From: Phycisphaerae bacterium | GTDB taxonomy: Bacteria; Planctomycetota; Phycisphaerae; Sedimentisphaerales; Anaerohalosphaeraceae | Length of the DNA stretch: 6,041 nt | Reading direction: 5' to 3' | Assembly (NCBI GenBank): GCA_021736615.1 | Contig: JAIPFN010000062.1 | Location: 1 to 6,041, forward strand | In this document: positions 1-5,058 of the stretch, piece by piece | How the letters are laid out: every line of letters starts with the position of its first letter | Position numbering within the stretch: the first letter of the stretch is position 1 | Program-made: the position numbers and the translations under genes | Notes under the pieces: generated by a model | What the model was told of the DNA's origin: nothing | Seen by the model: the letters and a program-made list of their open reading frames with translations, nothing else | Database searches by the model: none

Positions 1-132
1 CCTCAGGACACTTGTTTGATACGACAAAAACAATCCCCCTCAACGCAACACGCAAACCTTGTCATTCCCGCGAAAGGCGCCGAATCTATTCTTAGCAAAT
101 TAATTCGGCTTTAAAGAACCGTAAGACGCCCG

Positions 133-280
133 CACAGAAGCGCGAGGGCGCAAGTTGAAAATCCCGGCTTTACGTCGGGGCCCTCCGAATAAAACCCCCA
201 CACAGAAGCGCGAGGGCGCAAGGGACCGAATAAACCCCCCACAGAAGCGCGAGGGCGCAAGCCCTCCGAATAAAACCCCC
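133..280. repeat. GC-rich tandem repeat array, about 40-bp unit
   Basis: The core AGAAGCGCGAGGGCGCAAG occurs three times within 22-bp identical blocks at 133-154, 201-222 and 240-261. From 181 the blocks sit in a true tandem unit: 181-222 (42 bp), 223-261 (39 bp, slightly diverged left half) and a partial third copy at 262-280 that repeats only the CCCTCCGAATAAAACCCCC half. Each core contains the small inverted repeat GCGC-GAGG-GCGC, so the array resembles REP-type elements. It is much richer in GC than the flanking DNA. Function unknown. Confidence 0.85.
163..180. repeat. Hairpin-forming dispersed repeat, copy 1
   Basis: CCCGGCTTTACGTCGGGG occurs here and again, base for base, at 2897-2914. 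The ends pair (CCCGGC with GTCGGG, including one G-U pair) around a short loop, giving a 6-bp stem. Here it abuts the tandem array. At the second site it lies in the spacer after the SUMF1-like pair. It is probably a small dispersed intergenic element. Confidence 0.7.
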
Positions 281-480
281 AAAAAACAGTAATAACGCTA
301 ATAATTTAAAATAAACCATCGGTGACGCTAATTCTCTACTAAGCGCAATATTAAGGTTTAAAGCCTGATATTGAGCTTTTTTTATGTCCGCAAATAAACC
401 CACTGTGAAAAATAATGTGAAATAATTGTGCGGGTTTTTATTCATGATTTATTTTTAGGGGTATTTGTCCTAAATTAACA

Positions 481-508
481 TTGACAAATAACTATTTATC
501 TCTATAAT
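481..508 (+). promoter_or_regulatory. Near-consensus sigma-70 promoter for the SUMF1-like pair
   Basis: A perfect -35 box TTGACA (481-486) and a perfect -10 box TATAAT (503-508) are separated by 16 bases. Transcription would begin near 514-516, leaving an untranslated leader of about 80 bases before the GTG start at 595. No comparable promoter is seen in the 107 bases between the two SUMF1-like genes, so this one probably serves both. The leader contains a weak AGGG/CCCT inverted repeat (523-535) of unknown meaning. Confidence 0.8.
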
Positions 509-582
509 AATGTATTGAGAATAGGGAAAAACCCTTTTACTTGGTGTGTTTCCATTTTTAAGCGGCGAGTATTTATTTCTTT

Positions 583-597
583 AGGAGAATGACGGTG
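583..597 (+). promoter_or_regulatory. Shine-Dalgarno that fixes a GTG start over a decoy ATG
   Basis: AGGAG at 583-587 lies 7 bases before GTG 595-597 but only 1 base before the in-frame ATG at 589-591, which is too close for initiation. The tandem paralogue has the identical AGGAG (1586-1590) 8 bases before its ATG, and its protein begins MKLK. Reading the first gene from GTG gives the matching MKLK start. Confidence 0.8.
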
Positions 598-1491
598 AAG
601 TTGAAAATAATGTTAGTTGCAGTTGTGTTGTTATCAATGGTAAGTATTGTTTCTGCCGATACGTTTGGAACGGGAGCAAATGAATTTACGATTGACTTTG
701 TTACGATTTCCGGTTCGGCTGGCGATGGTTATGGTGGCCAGAGTGCCGGGTCTGGTTTCACAACATCGAATATTAACAATGACTACCGTATAGGCAAGTT
801 CGAGATTAGCAATGACCAGTATGCCAAGTTTGCTTCCAATAGCAATGTCATATTTACAGGAGCTGACGTTCCAAGTAATAGAGTAAGCTGGTTTGATGCA
901 GCCAAGTTTGTCAACTATCTCAACACCTGCACAGGGCATATACCTGCATACAAGTTTGTTAAAATTGATTTAACCGATAATTACGGTATGAGTGTTTGGG
1001 ATGTACTTGACAATGGTTACGATGAAGACAATCCGTTCCGTAACAGCAATGCCAAGTATTTTTTGCCAACTGAGGATGAATGGGTCAAAGCAGCTTACTG
1101 GAACGGTACAAATCTTCAAACCTTTGCAACAACTGATGGCTCAGTGCCAGTTGCAGGTGTTGATACTAATTATAAATATGCCGTAGGTCAACCCTGGGAT
1201 ATCTCGAACGGTTCAGAGGAACTCAACGGCACGTATAACATGATGGGAAATGTACGGGAATGGACGGAAAGCAACTATTATAGAGGTTTTTCTGTTAGTT
1301 TCTACCCTAGTTTTCGCGGCGGTTCGTACTACTACGGCGACAACGGCCTCAGTTCCTTCACCCGGGACTTCGACAACCCGAGCGTCGAGGCCAGCCAATT
1401 AGGGTTTCGTGTCGCCTCCAACGTCCCTGAACCTTGCAGTTTAGTTTTACTTGGATTGGGTGGATTGATGTTACATCGTAGAAAAAGGTAA
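595..1491 (+). CDS. Exported SUMF1/FGE-sulfatase-fold protein with PEP-CTERM anchor (first paralogue)
   Basis: The 298-residue product starts at GTG 595; the ATG at 589 is rejected on ribosome-site spacing and by alignment to the next gene. Residues 1-21 form a signal peptide with cleavage after VSA. The body is a SUMF1-type (FGE-sulfatase) domain: VSWFDAAKF, then LPTEDEW at about 157-163, GNVREW at 218-223, FRGGS at 240-244 and GFR near 270. The catalytic cysteines of true formylglycine-generating enzyme, expected after the RGGS motif, are absent, so enzymatic activity is unlikely and ligand binding is more plausible. The tail is a PEP-CTERM signal: VPEP at 277-280, a hydrophobic helix, then HRRKR. 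This predicts export and processing by an exosortase at the envelope. Residues 241-275 form a candidate hypervariable region. It heads a likely two-gene operon. The domain and sorting calls are firm; the role is inferred. Confidence 0.9.
   Translation: MKLKIMLVAVVLLSMVSIVSADTFGTGANEFTIDFVTISGSAGDGYGGQSAGSGFTTSNINNDYRIGKFEISNDQYAKFASNSNVIFTGADVPSNRVSWFDAAKFVNYLNTCTGHIPAYKFVKIDLTDNYGMSVWDVLDNGYDEDNPFRNSNAKYFLPTEDEWVKAAYWNGTNLQTFATTDGSVPVAGVDTNYKYAVGQPWDISNGSEELNGTYNMMGNVREWTESNYYRGFSVSFYPSFRGGSYYYGDNGLSSFTRDFDNPSVEASQLGFRVASNVPEPCSLVLLGLGGLMLHRRKR
1315..1419 (+). other. Candidate DGR variable region, copy 1
   Basis: These 105 bases (35 codons) start at the CGCGGCGGTTCG block and end at the invariant GGGTTTCGTGTCGCCTCC. 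They align without gaps to 2292-2396 and differ at 25 sites: 10 at codon position 1, 13 at position 2, 2 at position 3. Fifteen of 16 changed codons alter the amino acid. At 15 of the 25 sites one copy carries A. The block is about 63% GC, against about 43% in a sample of the gene body (661-720), and its codons end mostly in C. This fits AAC-like template codons hit by adenine-specific mutagenesis. No template repeat or reverse transcriptase is in the window. Confidence 0.72.
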
Positions 1492-1531
1492 GCGATGTTT
1501 CCCTTTTTTCTTTTAATCTTTTACCCTTTTG

Positions 1532-1548
1532 GCGAAAGCTATTTTCGC
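1532..1548 (+). other. Small intergenic hairpin between the paralogues
   Basis: GCGAAA (1532-1537) and TTTCGC (1543-1548) form a perfect 6-bp stem with a 5-base loop, 41 bases after the first stop codon. No clean T-run follows, so it is at most a weak attenuator or a 3'-end stabiliser. The equivalent position after the second gene holds a different hairpin (2515-2529). Confidence 0.4.
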
Positions 1549-1598
1549 AATGCTTTTCCCTTAACTAGCAAGTATTTATTTCTTTAGGAGAATAAGCG

Positions 1599-2468
1599 AT
1601 GAAATTGAAAGTGATGTTAGTTGCAGTATTGTTGTTGTCAGTGGTTAGTGTTGGTTCAGCGGATACGTTTGGTACTGGGGCAAATCAATTTGATATTGAC
1701 TTTGTGACTATTTCAGGCGATACGAACCCAACCGGCGGTTACGGTATTGTCAACAATGACTACCGTATGGGTATGTATGAGATTACTAATGACCAGTATG
1801 CCAAGTTTGCTTCTAACAGCAATGTCTATTGGACAGGAGCTGACGTTCCAAGTAATAGGGTAAGCTGGTTCGAAGCAGCTAAGTTTGTCAACTATCTCAA
1901 CACCAGCACGGGTCACCAGGCGGCATATAAATTTGTTAAAATCAGCATAAACGAAGATGAAACTATGACTGTCTGGGACGTGATAGACAGTGGTTATGAT
2001 GCAAGTAATCCCTTCCGCAACAGTAATGCCAAATACTTTATGCCTACAGAAGATGAATGGGTCAAAGCAGCATACTGGAATGGTACTAGCTTGCAGACTT
2101 ATGCAACAACTGATGGCTCAGTGCCAACAGCAGGAGTAGATACAAACTATGATGCTGCAGTAGGTCAACCCTGGAATGTTGGCAGCGGCTCTGAGGAACT
2201 CAACGGCACGTATGACATGATGGGTAATTTATACGAGTGGATGGAAAGTAATTATAGTGGAAATTTTGACACTGGTTCCTTCCGTGGCTTCCGCGGCGGT
2301 TCGTTCTACTTCAGCGGCCTCTACCTCAGTTCGTCCACCCGGGACGGCAGCTCCCCGAGCTACGAGAGCATCGGCGTAGGGTTTCGTGTCGCCTCCGTAG
2401 TCCCTGAACCTTGCAGTTTAGTTTTGCTTGGACTTGGTGGATTGATGTTACGAAACAGAAAAAGGTAA
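1599..2468 (+). CDS. Exported SUMF1/FGE-sulfatase-fold protein with PEP-CTERM anchor (second paralogue)
   Basis: The 289-residue product begins at ATG 1599, with AGGAG 8 bases upstream. A signal peptide (cleavage after GSA, about residue 21) leads into the same SUMF1-type domain as the preceding gene: VSWFEAAKF, MPTEDEW at 148-154, GNLYEW at 209-214, FRGGS at 231-235 and GFR near 261. The tail carries VPEP at 268-271, a hydrophobic stretch and RNRKR, a PEP-CTERM sorting signal. It is shorter than its partner mainly because it lacks a Gly/Ser-rich insert after the TISG motif near the N-terminus. As in the first copy, no catalytic cysteine pair follows RGGS. Residues 232-266 are the candidate hypervariable segment. 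It is probably co-transcribed with the first copy and ends at the terminator at 2548. It is likely an envelope-displayed binding protein rather than a sulfatase-maturing enzyme. Confidence 0.9.
   Translation: MKLKVMLVAVLLLSVVSVGSADTFGTGANQFDIDFVTISGDTNPTGGYGIVNNDYRMGMYEITNDQYAKFASNSNVYWTGADVPSNRVSWFEAAKFVNYLNTSTGHQAAYKFVKISINEDETMTVWDVIDSGYDASNPFRNSNAKYFMPTEDEWVKAAYWNGTSLQTYATTDGSVPTAGVDTNYDAAVGQPWNVGSGSEELNGTYDMMGNLYEWMESNYSGNFDTGSFRGFRGGSFYFSGLYLSSSTRDGSSPSYESIGVGFRVASVVPEPCSLVLLGLGGLMLRNRKR
2292..2396 (+). other. Candidate DGR variable region, copy 2
   Basis: This is the gap-free counterpart of 1315-1419, about 66% GC. Variable codons alternate with invariant ones: CTC AGT, ACC CGG GAC, CCG AGC and GAG are shared, while most of the codons between differ in their first two bases and keep a final C (for example TTC/GGC, GAC/AGC, AAC/TCC, GTC/TAC, GCC/AGC). 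The invariant block GGGTTTCGTGTCGCCTCC (2379-2396) would serve as the initiation-of-mutagenic-homology end. Directly after it the paralogues resume ordinary, mostly third-position differences. Confidence 0.72.
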
Positions 2469-2514
2469 GCGATATTTCCCTTTTTCCTTTTAATCTTTTA
2501 CCCTTTTGGGGTGC

Positions 2515-2529
2515 AGGGGCGTAGCCCCT
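2515..2529 (+). other. GC-rich hairpin after the second paralogue
   Basis: AGGGGC-GTA-GCCCCT is a perfect 6-bp inverted repeat with a 3-base loop, 47 bases past the stop codon. No T-run follows, so it is probably a dispersed intergenic palindrome or a 3'-end protecting stem; the functional terminator comes after it. Confidence 0.5.
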
Positions 2530-2547
2530 TATAAATAAACTAATTTT

Positions 2548-2583
2548 AAAAGGCTGTATGGTTCCGACTGTACAGCCTTTTTT
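2548..2583 (+). terminator. Strong Rho-independent terminator
   Basis: AAAAGGCTGTA (2548-2558) pairs perfectly over 11 bp with TACAGCCTTTT (2571-2581) around a 12-base loop, and the stem runs into a T-run to 2583. It lies 80 bases after the stop of the second SUMF1-like gene. Nothing comparable follows the first gene, which supports one transcript for the pair. The A-rich left arm could allow some termination in the other direction too. Confidence 0.9.
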
Positions 2584-2832
2584 AATATCCCAATATATTT
2601 CAAGAATTCCCCCCTCCACCCGCTTGATTAGTGATTTGATTCACGGTAGTGTGCCATTAAACGAGCGAAATGCCCGAAGTTATAATTATAACGCATCATA
2701 CCACCTTATACAGTGGTCCGATTTCTGGGGAGTATTATACTGTGGCAAAAAAACAAGCATGACTCACAAAAGTTGTAAGCAAGACCAGGCTATACGAGCA
2801 AACCTTTTTTTAAAAAAAACTTTCTTCTTTTC

Positions 2833-2885
2833 TTCATGAGTTTCATGTTCTTCATGGTTATTAATAATCCGTGTCAATCCGTGAA
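2833..2885. repeat. Degenerate short-period repeats (TTCATG x3, AATCCGTG x2)
   Basis: TTCATG recurs at 2833, 2842 and 2851, an exact 9-base period. It is followed by AATCCGTGTC (2866-2875) and AATCCGTGAA (2876-2885) with a 10-base period. These belong to the same style of repeat seen at 3060-3083 and 4172-4250. Confidence 0.75.
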
Positions 2886-2896
2886 ATAGAGCCTGT

Positions 2897-2914
2897 CCCG
2901 GCTTTACGTCGGGG
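2897..2914. repeat. Hairpin-forming dispersed repeat, copy 2
   Basis: This is an exact second copy of CCCGGCTTTACGTCGGGG (first at 163-180), over 2.7 kb away. Identity of an 18-base potential hairpin at two gene-free sites argues for a dispersed element rather than chance. Confidence 0.7.
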
Positions 2915-3059
2915 TGGTTAGGTTTTTTGGTTGCGGCTCGACCGCCCCGCGTCCTCTGTGGCAAAATAAACGCTCGAAACAAAACGGCCAGAACAAAAGT
3001 TGTAAGCAAGACCACGCTATACAAGCATACCTTTTTTTCTTTATCTTTTCTTCGTGTAC

Positions 3060-3083
3060 CTTAGTGCCTTAGTGTCTTAGTGG
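3060..3083. repeat. Three 8-bp units of CTTAGTGN
   Basis: CTTAGTGC, CTTAGTGT and CTTAGTGG follow one another at 3060-3083, preceded by a diverged CTTCGTGTA at 3050. The period is 8, unlike the 9- and 10-base periods of the neighbouring clusters. Confidence 0.75.
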
Positions 3084-3157
3084 TGAAAAAAATACAATGA
3101 ATAAACGATCTGCCAATTTTGTTGAAATTGAAACCTAAATCAAACTCAAAATTTCTC

Positions 3158-3186
3158 TTGACAATCCATATAGTTTAATTCTTAAT
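3158..3186 (+). promoter_or_regulatory. Probable sigma-70 promoter for the unknown gene at 3242
   Basis: A perfect TTGACA (3158-3163) is followed after 17 bases by CTTAAT (3181-3186, four of six matches to consensus). Predicted initiation near 3193 leaves about 50 bases of leader before the ATG at 3242. The surrounding DNA is strongly AT-rich, as is usual for promoters. Confidence 0.55.
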
Positions 3187-3241
3187 AGTTCCATACGAGA
3201 ATCTAATTTCAATTTTAATATGTTATTGAAGAGAAAGTTTA

Positions 3242-4111
3242 ATGGACACAGAAATCAACGAATACGAATTTCCAAGTTCTACCAAAAAGAGGAATCAGGA
3301 GATGTCTGAAATTCAAAAACTTTGGCAAAGCGAGCCAGATGACTGGCTTTTGAAAGCCGCAACCATAGATATTAATAATTACCCGGAAGACATTCAGATA
3401 ATTATTATAGAAGAAGTTAAAAGAAGGGGTTTTTGGGATGCTGAGTTTGAGAAACCATTAATCAGTAAGGAGTTTGAAGAAGATTTAGCTGATGGTTTAT
3501 ATGCTGATGAAGAATTTCTTCTAAACTCATTTGCTCAATGTATCATGCATGTTACGGGTATTTCATTCATTCGATTTGTCTTCAAATTATTATTTGGGTG
3601 GATGCGTTATGAACCAAGCCAGAAAACTGAGGGTGGAGATGTAATATATAAAAAGAAATGGGGTACAATAAAACTACAAGAGAAAACCACAGCACTGCCC
3701 GGTACGGTTGAATCCTATTGGTTTGAGAATGAACATATCGGTCTTAAGAAAACATTATTCCATAGGGTATCAATCCCATTGGAAGCTTTCAATTCTGGGT
3801 TGGAATACGAAGAACAACCAGTTGAAACAACTATTGAATTCGAGTGGTTTAATCTGGGACTATCTGACCCTGGAAATTTAAATGATATCAATATGAGCAA
3901 TGAAATATACCCAGAGGGTGAAGCTTCTGTTTATGTTGGCAATGCTCACAATTGGTGTGATGTCAAAAAATTATTGTTCACTTCAGTTGGCGACAATAAA
4001 TTTAAAGTGGAAGGTGAGTTGTTTATAAAGTTCGAAATTGAAGGGGTAGCAAAAAATGAAGATTTCAATTTTGAAACAACGGTTACTTATCATCAAATCG
4101 GCCATGAATAA
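3242..4111 (+). CDS. Protein of unknown function, 289 residues
   Basis: I do not recognise this family. The N-terminal third (about 22-95) is predicted helical and acidic, with an EPDDWLLKA stretch followed by IIEEVKRRG, a pattern common as a short helical module at the front of uncharacterised bacterial proteins. Residues 97-121 are hydrophobic (ISFIRFVFKLLFGWM) and could form a membrane-associated helix. The rest (about 130-289) has the alternating pattern of a beta-rich domain, with EWFNLGL, NAHNWCDVKKLLFTSV and a final strand-like FETTVTY. No signal peptide is seen. The start is uncertain: ATG 3242 has only a weak GAGAAAG 4 bases upstream, whereas in-frame ATG 3302 has GAGGA at 8 bases and would give 269 residues. 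It has its own likely promoter, stands alone, and converges on the phosphatase gene. Base composition is AT-rich, like the spacers and unlike the genes to the right. Confidence 0.8.
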   Translation: MDTEINEYEFPSSTKKRNQEMSEIQKLWQSEPDDWLLKAATIDINNYPEDIQIIIIEEVKRRGFWDAEFEKPLISKEFEEDLADGLYADEEFLLNSFAQCIMHVTGISFIRFVFKLLFGWMRYEPSQKTEGGDVIYKKKWGTIKLQEKTTALPGTVESYWFENEHIGLKKTLFHRVSIPLEAFNSGLEYEEQPVETTIEFEWFNLGLSDPGNLNDINMSNEIYPEGEASVYVGNAHNWCDVKKLLFTSVGDNKFKVEGELFIKFEIEGVAKNEDFNFETTVTYHQIGHE

Positions 4112-4113
4112 AA

Positions 4114-4250
4114 TTTTTGCATTTTAATTTGTCATTTTTCTTTTTGCATTTTAATTTTTGATTTAATCATTATCCGCGTAATCGGTGTAATCCGCGGTTG
4201 AATTTATTTATCTTTTTTTATTAGTGTTTATTTGTGTTCATTCGTGGTTC
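4114..4250. repeat. Cluster of short direct and degenerate repeats between convergent genes
   Basis: A perfect 17-base direct repeat, TTTTTGCATTTTAATTT, lies at 4114-4130 and 4141-4157. It is followed by three 9-base units (ATCCGCGTA, ATCGGTGTA, ATCCGCGGT; 4172-4198) and three 10-base units (TTAGTGTTTA, TTTGTGTTCA, TTCGTGGTTC; 4221-4250). The cluster fills most of the gap between two convergent genes, where a bidirectional terminator might be expected, yet no good stem plus T-run is visible. A TTAAC-G-GTTAA palindrome (4258-4268) overlaps the phosphatase stop codon. Confidence 0.8.
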
Positions 4251-4264
4251 TTTTTCGTTAACGG

Positions 4265-4909
4265 TTAAATAAAACTTAGAATATCCCCGGGCGAATCAAC
4301 AATAGTTTCTGCACCGGCTGCTATGAGTTCATCTCTGCTCCGAAAGCCCCACGTCACCCCCACAGGTTTAATCCCGGCATTGATCGCTGTCGCGATATCG
4401 ACATCGCTGTCGCCGACCAGCATGAAATCTTTTTTAGTCATTCCCATTCGTCGTATGATCTCATGCGTACCGGCAGGGTCGGGCTTGACCCATTTGTCCC
4501 CCTCGACTCCTATGATCTGCTCGAACGTTCCAGCGCCGAAGAAATGTTCGACGACCATTTTTGCCGCGTTTGCGTTTTTGTTCGTGACCACCGCAAGCCG
4601 AACGCCTGCCTTTCGCAATTCCATGATCGTTTCGCCAAGCCCGTCATAAACAAAGCTGCGATCGGTACATTTTTCGAGATACCTCGCTTTCATCGTACTT
4701 AGCAGTTCCGCATGCAAATGCTGCTTGTCTGCGCGCAGCGCACGCTCGGCAAATTTAGACACACCGTTACCGATCATACGCCTGCATTCGTCCAGAGAAT
4801 GAGTCGGCTCGCCAAGTTCGGCAAGCCCATAGTTCATAGCGCCGGCCAGGTCCTCAAGCGTGTCGACAAGAGTTCCGTCAAGATCAAATATAACACCTTT
4901 ATAACTCAA
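4265..4909 (-). CDS. gph: HAD-superfamily hydrolase, phosphoglycolate phosphatase type
   Basis: This 214-residue protein carries all four HAD motifs: DLDGT at 9-13 (nucleophile D9, general acid/base D11), VVTN at 107-110 (T109), KPDP at 142-145 (K142) and GDSDVD at 166-171 (D167, D171 for magnesium). A helical cap lies between motifs I and II (about 16-90). Length and motif wording match phosphoglycolate phosphatase, which removes 2-phosphoglycolate formed during DNA repair or by oxygenase activity. Related subfamilies (pyrophosphatase PpaX, other sugar-phosphate phosphatases) look very similar, so the exact substrate is not settled. It should be cytosolic. The start is TTG (complement of 4907-4909): the ATG just after the Shine-Dalgarno runs straight into TAA, and the next in-frame ATG would remove motif I. 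It is convergent with the gene at 3242 and divergent from the FHA gene. I see no clear promoter for it. Confidence 0.88.
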   Translation of the reverse strand: MSYKGVIFDLDGTLVDTLEDLAGAMNYGLAELGEPTHSLDECRRMIGNGVSKFAERALRADKQHLHAELLSTMKARYLEKCTDRSFVYDGLGETIMELRKAGVRLAVVTNKNANAAKMVVEHFFGAGTFEQIIGVEGDKWVKPDPAGTHEIIRRMGMTKKDFMLVGDSDVDIATAINAGIKPVGVTWGFRSRDELIAAGAETIVDSPGDILSFI

Positions 4910-4916
4910 ATTTACA

Positions 4917-4921
4917 TCCTT
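4917..4921 (-). promoter_or_regulatory. Shine-Dalgarno fixing the TTG start of the HAD phosphatase
   Basis: On the reverse strand AAGGA (complement of 4917-4921) lies 7 bases before the TTG codon at 4909-4907. The overlapping ATG (AAGGATGTAA) is followed directly by a stop and cannot be the start. Confidence 0.75.
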
Positions 4922-4989
4922 AAAATAAAATCGCGACCTCTAATACGGCTTTTTAGGCTAATAATCACGAAAAAACCTGAATTTTTTTG

Positions 4990-5017
4990 TTGTTTAAAAT
5001 GATTTTTAGCGTATAAT
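4990..5017 (+). promoter_or_regulatory. Probable sigma-70 promoter for the FHA gene
   Basis: TTGTTT (4990-4995), a 16-base spacer and a perfect TATAAT (5012-5017). Predicted start near 5024 gives a leader of about 35 bases. The pseudouridine synthase gene has the same TTGTTT/TATAAT pair of boxes, which raises confidence in both. Confidence 0.6.
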
Positions 5018-5058
5018 AGAGCGGTACATAATAGCACATTTTATGAAAGGCACAAGAC

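Larger units (their letters stand above)
1..480. other. Gene-free repeat-bearing intergenic region
   Basis: I find no convincing gene here. Reverse-strand open frames across 100-445 are translations of the GC-rich repeats and carry no recognisable protein features. The segment 61-76 (GTCATTCCCGCGAAAG) resembles half of a common bacterial intergenic palindrome. GCCGAAT at 79-85 pairs perfectly with ATTCGGC at 113-119, followed by TTTAAA, and could be a poor terminator for a gene to the left, but the 27-base loop makes this weak. Two further weak stem plus T-run candidates are at 360-383 (AAAGC/GCTTT) and 396-439 (AAACCC/GGGTTT). From about 285 the DNA becomes strongly AT-rich up to the promoter at 481. 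Confidence 0.6.
568..2509 (+). repeat. Tandem gene duplication including leader and trailer
   Basis: The duplication covers more than the coding sequence. A 23-base leader ending in the Shine-Dalgarno is identical at 568-590 and 1571-1593. A 53-base segment covering the end of the gene and the trailer matches at 1480-1532 and 2457-2509 with two mismatches. The units are therefore about 568-1532 and 1571-2509. Divergence inside the genes is uneven: mostly silent over much of the body, almost purely amino-acid-changing near the 3' end. Confidence 0.85.
2768..3038. repeat. Pair of 44-bp direct repeats, 227 bp apart
   Basis: Positions 2768-2811 and 2995-3038 match over 44 bases with three mismatches. 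Both begin AAAAGTTGTAAGCAAGACCA and end in a T-run. A shared TGTGGCAAAA also occurs upstream of each copy (2741-2750 and 2957-2966), so the repeated unit may be larger and eroded. No transposase or terminal inverted repeat is evident. Confidence 0.8.
2584..3157. other. Repeat-rich gene-free spacer
   Basis: No credible coding sequence is seen. Open frames on both strands run through short repeats and lack a ribosome site or any recognisable domain. The spacer holds a near direct repeat TTATACAGTGG/TTATACTGTGG (2706-2716 and 2735-2745), a 44-bp direct repeat pair, a second copy of the CCCGGC hairpin element and several short-period degenerate repeats, listed separately. Confidence 0.65.

Noticed and set aside
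133..261. Three identical 22-bp blocks as a CRISPR array
   Set aside because: Spacing is irregular (46 then 17 bases), the between-block sequence is itself repeated, and no Cas gene is nearby. It is a tandem repeat, not a CRISPR.
100..445. Reverse-strand open frames in the GC-rich repeat region
   Set aside because: Their translations are just the DNA repeat read as protein (recurring LAPSRFC or ALALL words), with no ribosome site.
595..2468. True formylglycine-generating (sulfatase-activating) enzymes
   Set aside because: The catalytic cysteines are missing and no sulfatase gene is adjacent; only the fold is shared.
2764..3024. Reverse-strand 86-codon frame with an EEHETHEEK stretch
   Set aside because: It is built from the 9-base TTCATG repeats and the hairpin element. 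This is a typical spurious product of intergenic repeats.
4323..4702. Forward-strand open frames opposite the HAD phosphatase
   Set aside because: They are antisense shadows of a gene with all catalytic motifs intact, and have no ribosome site or domain of their own.
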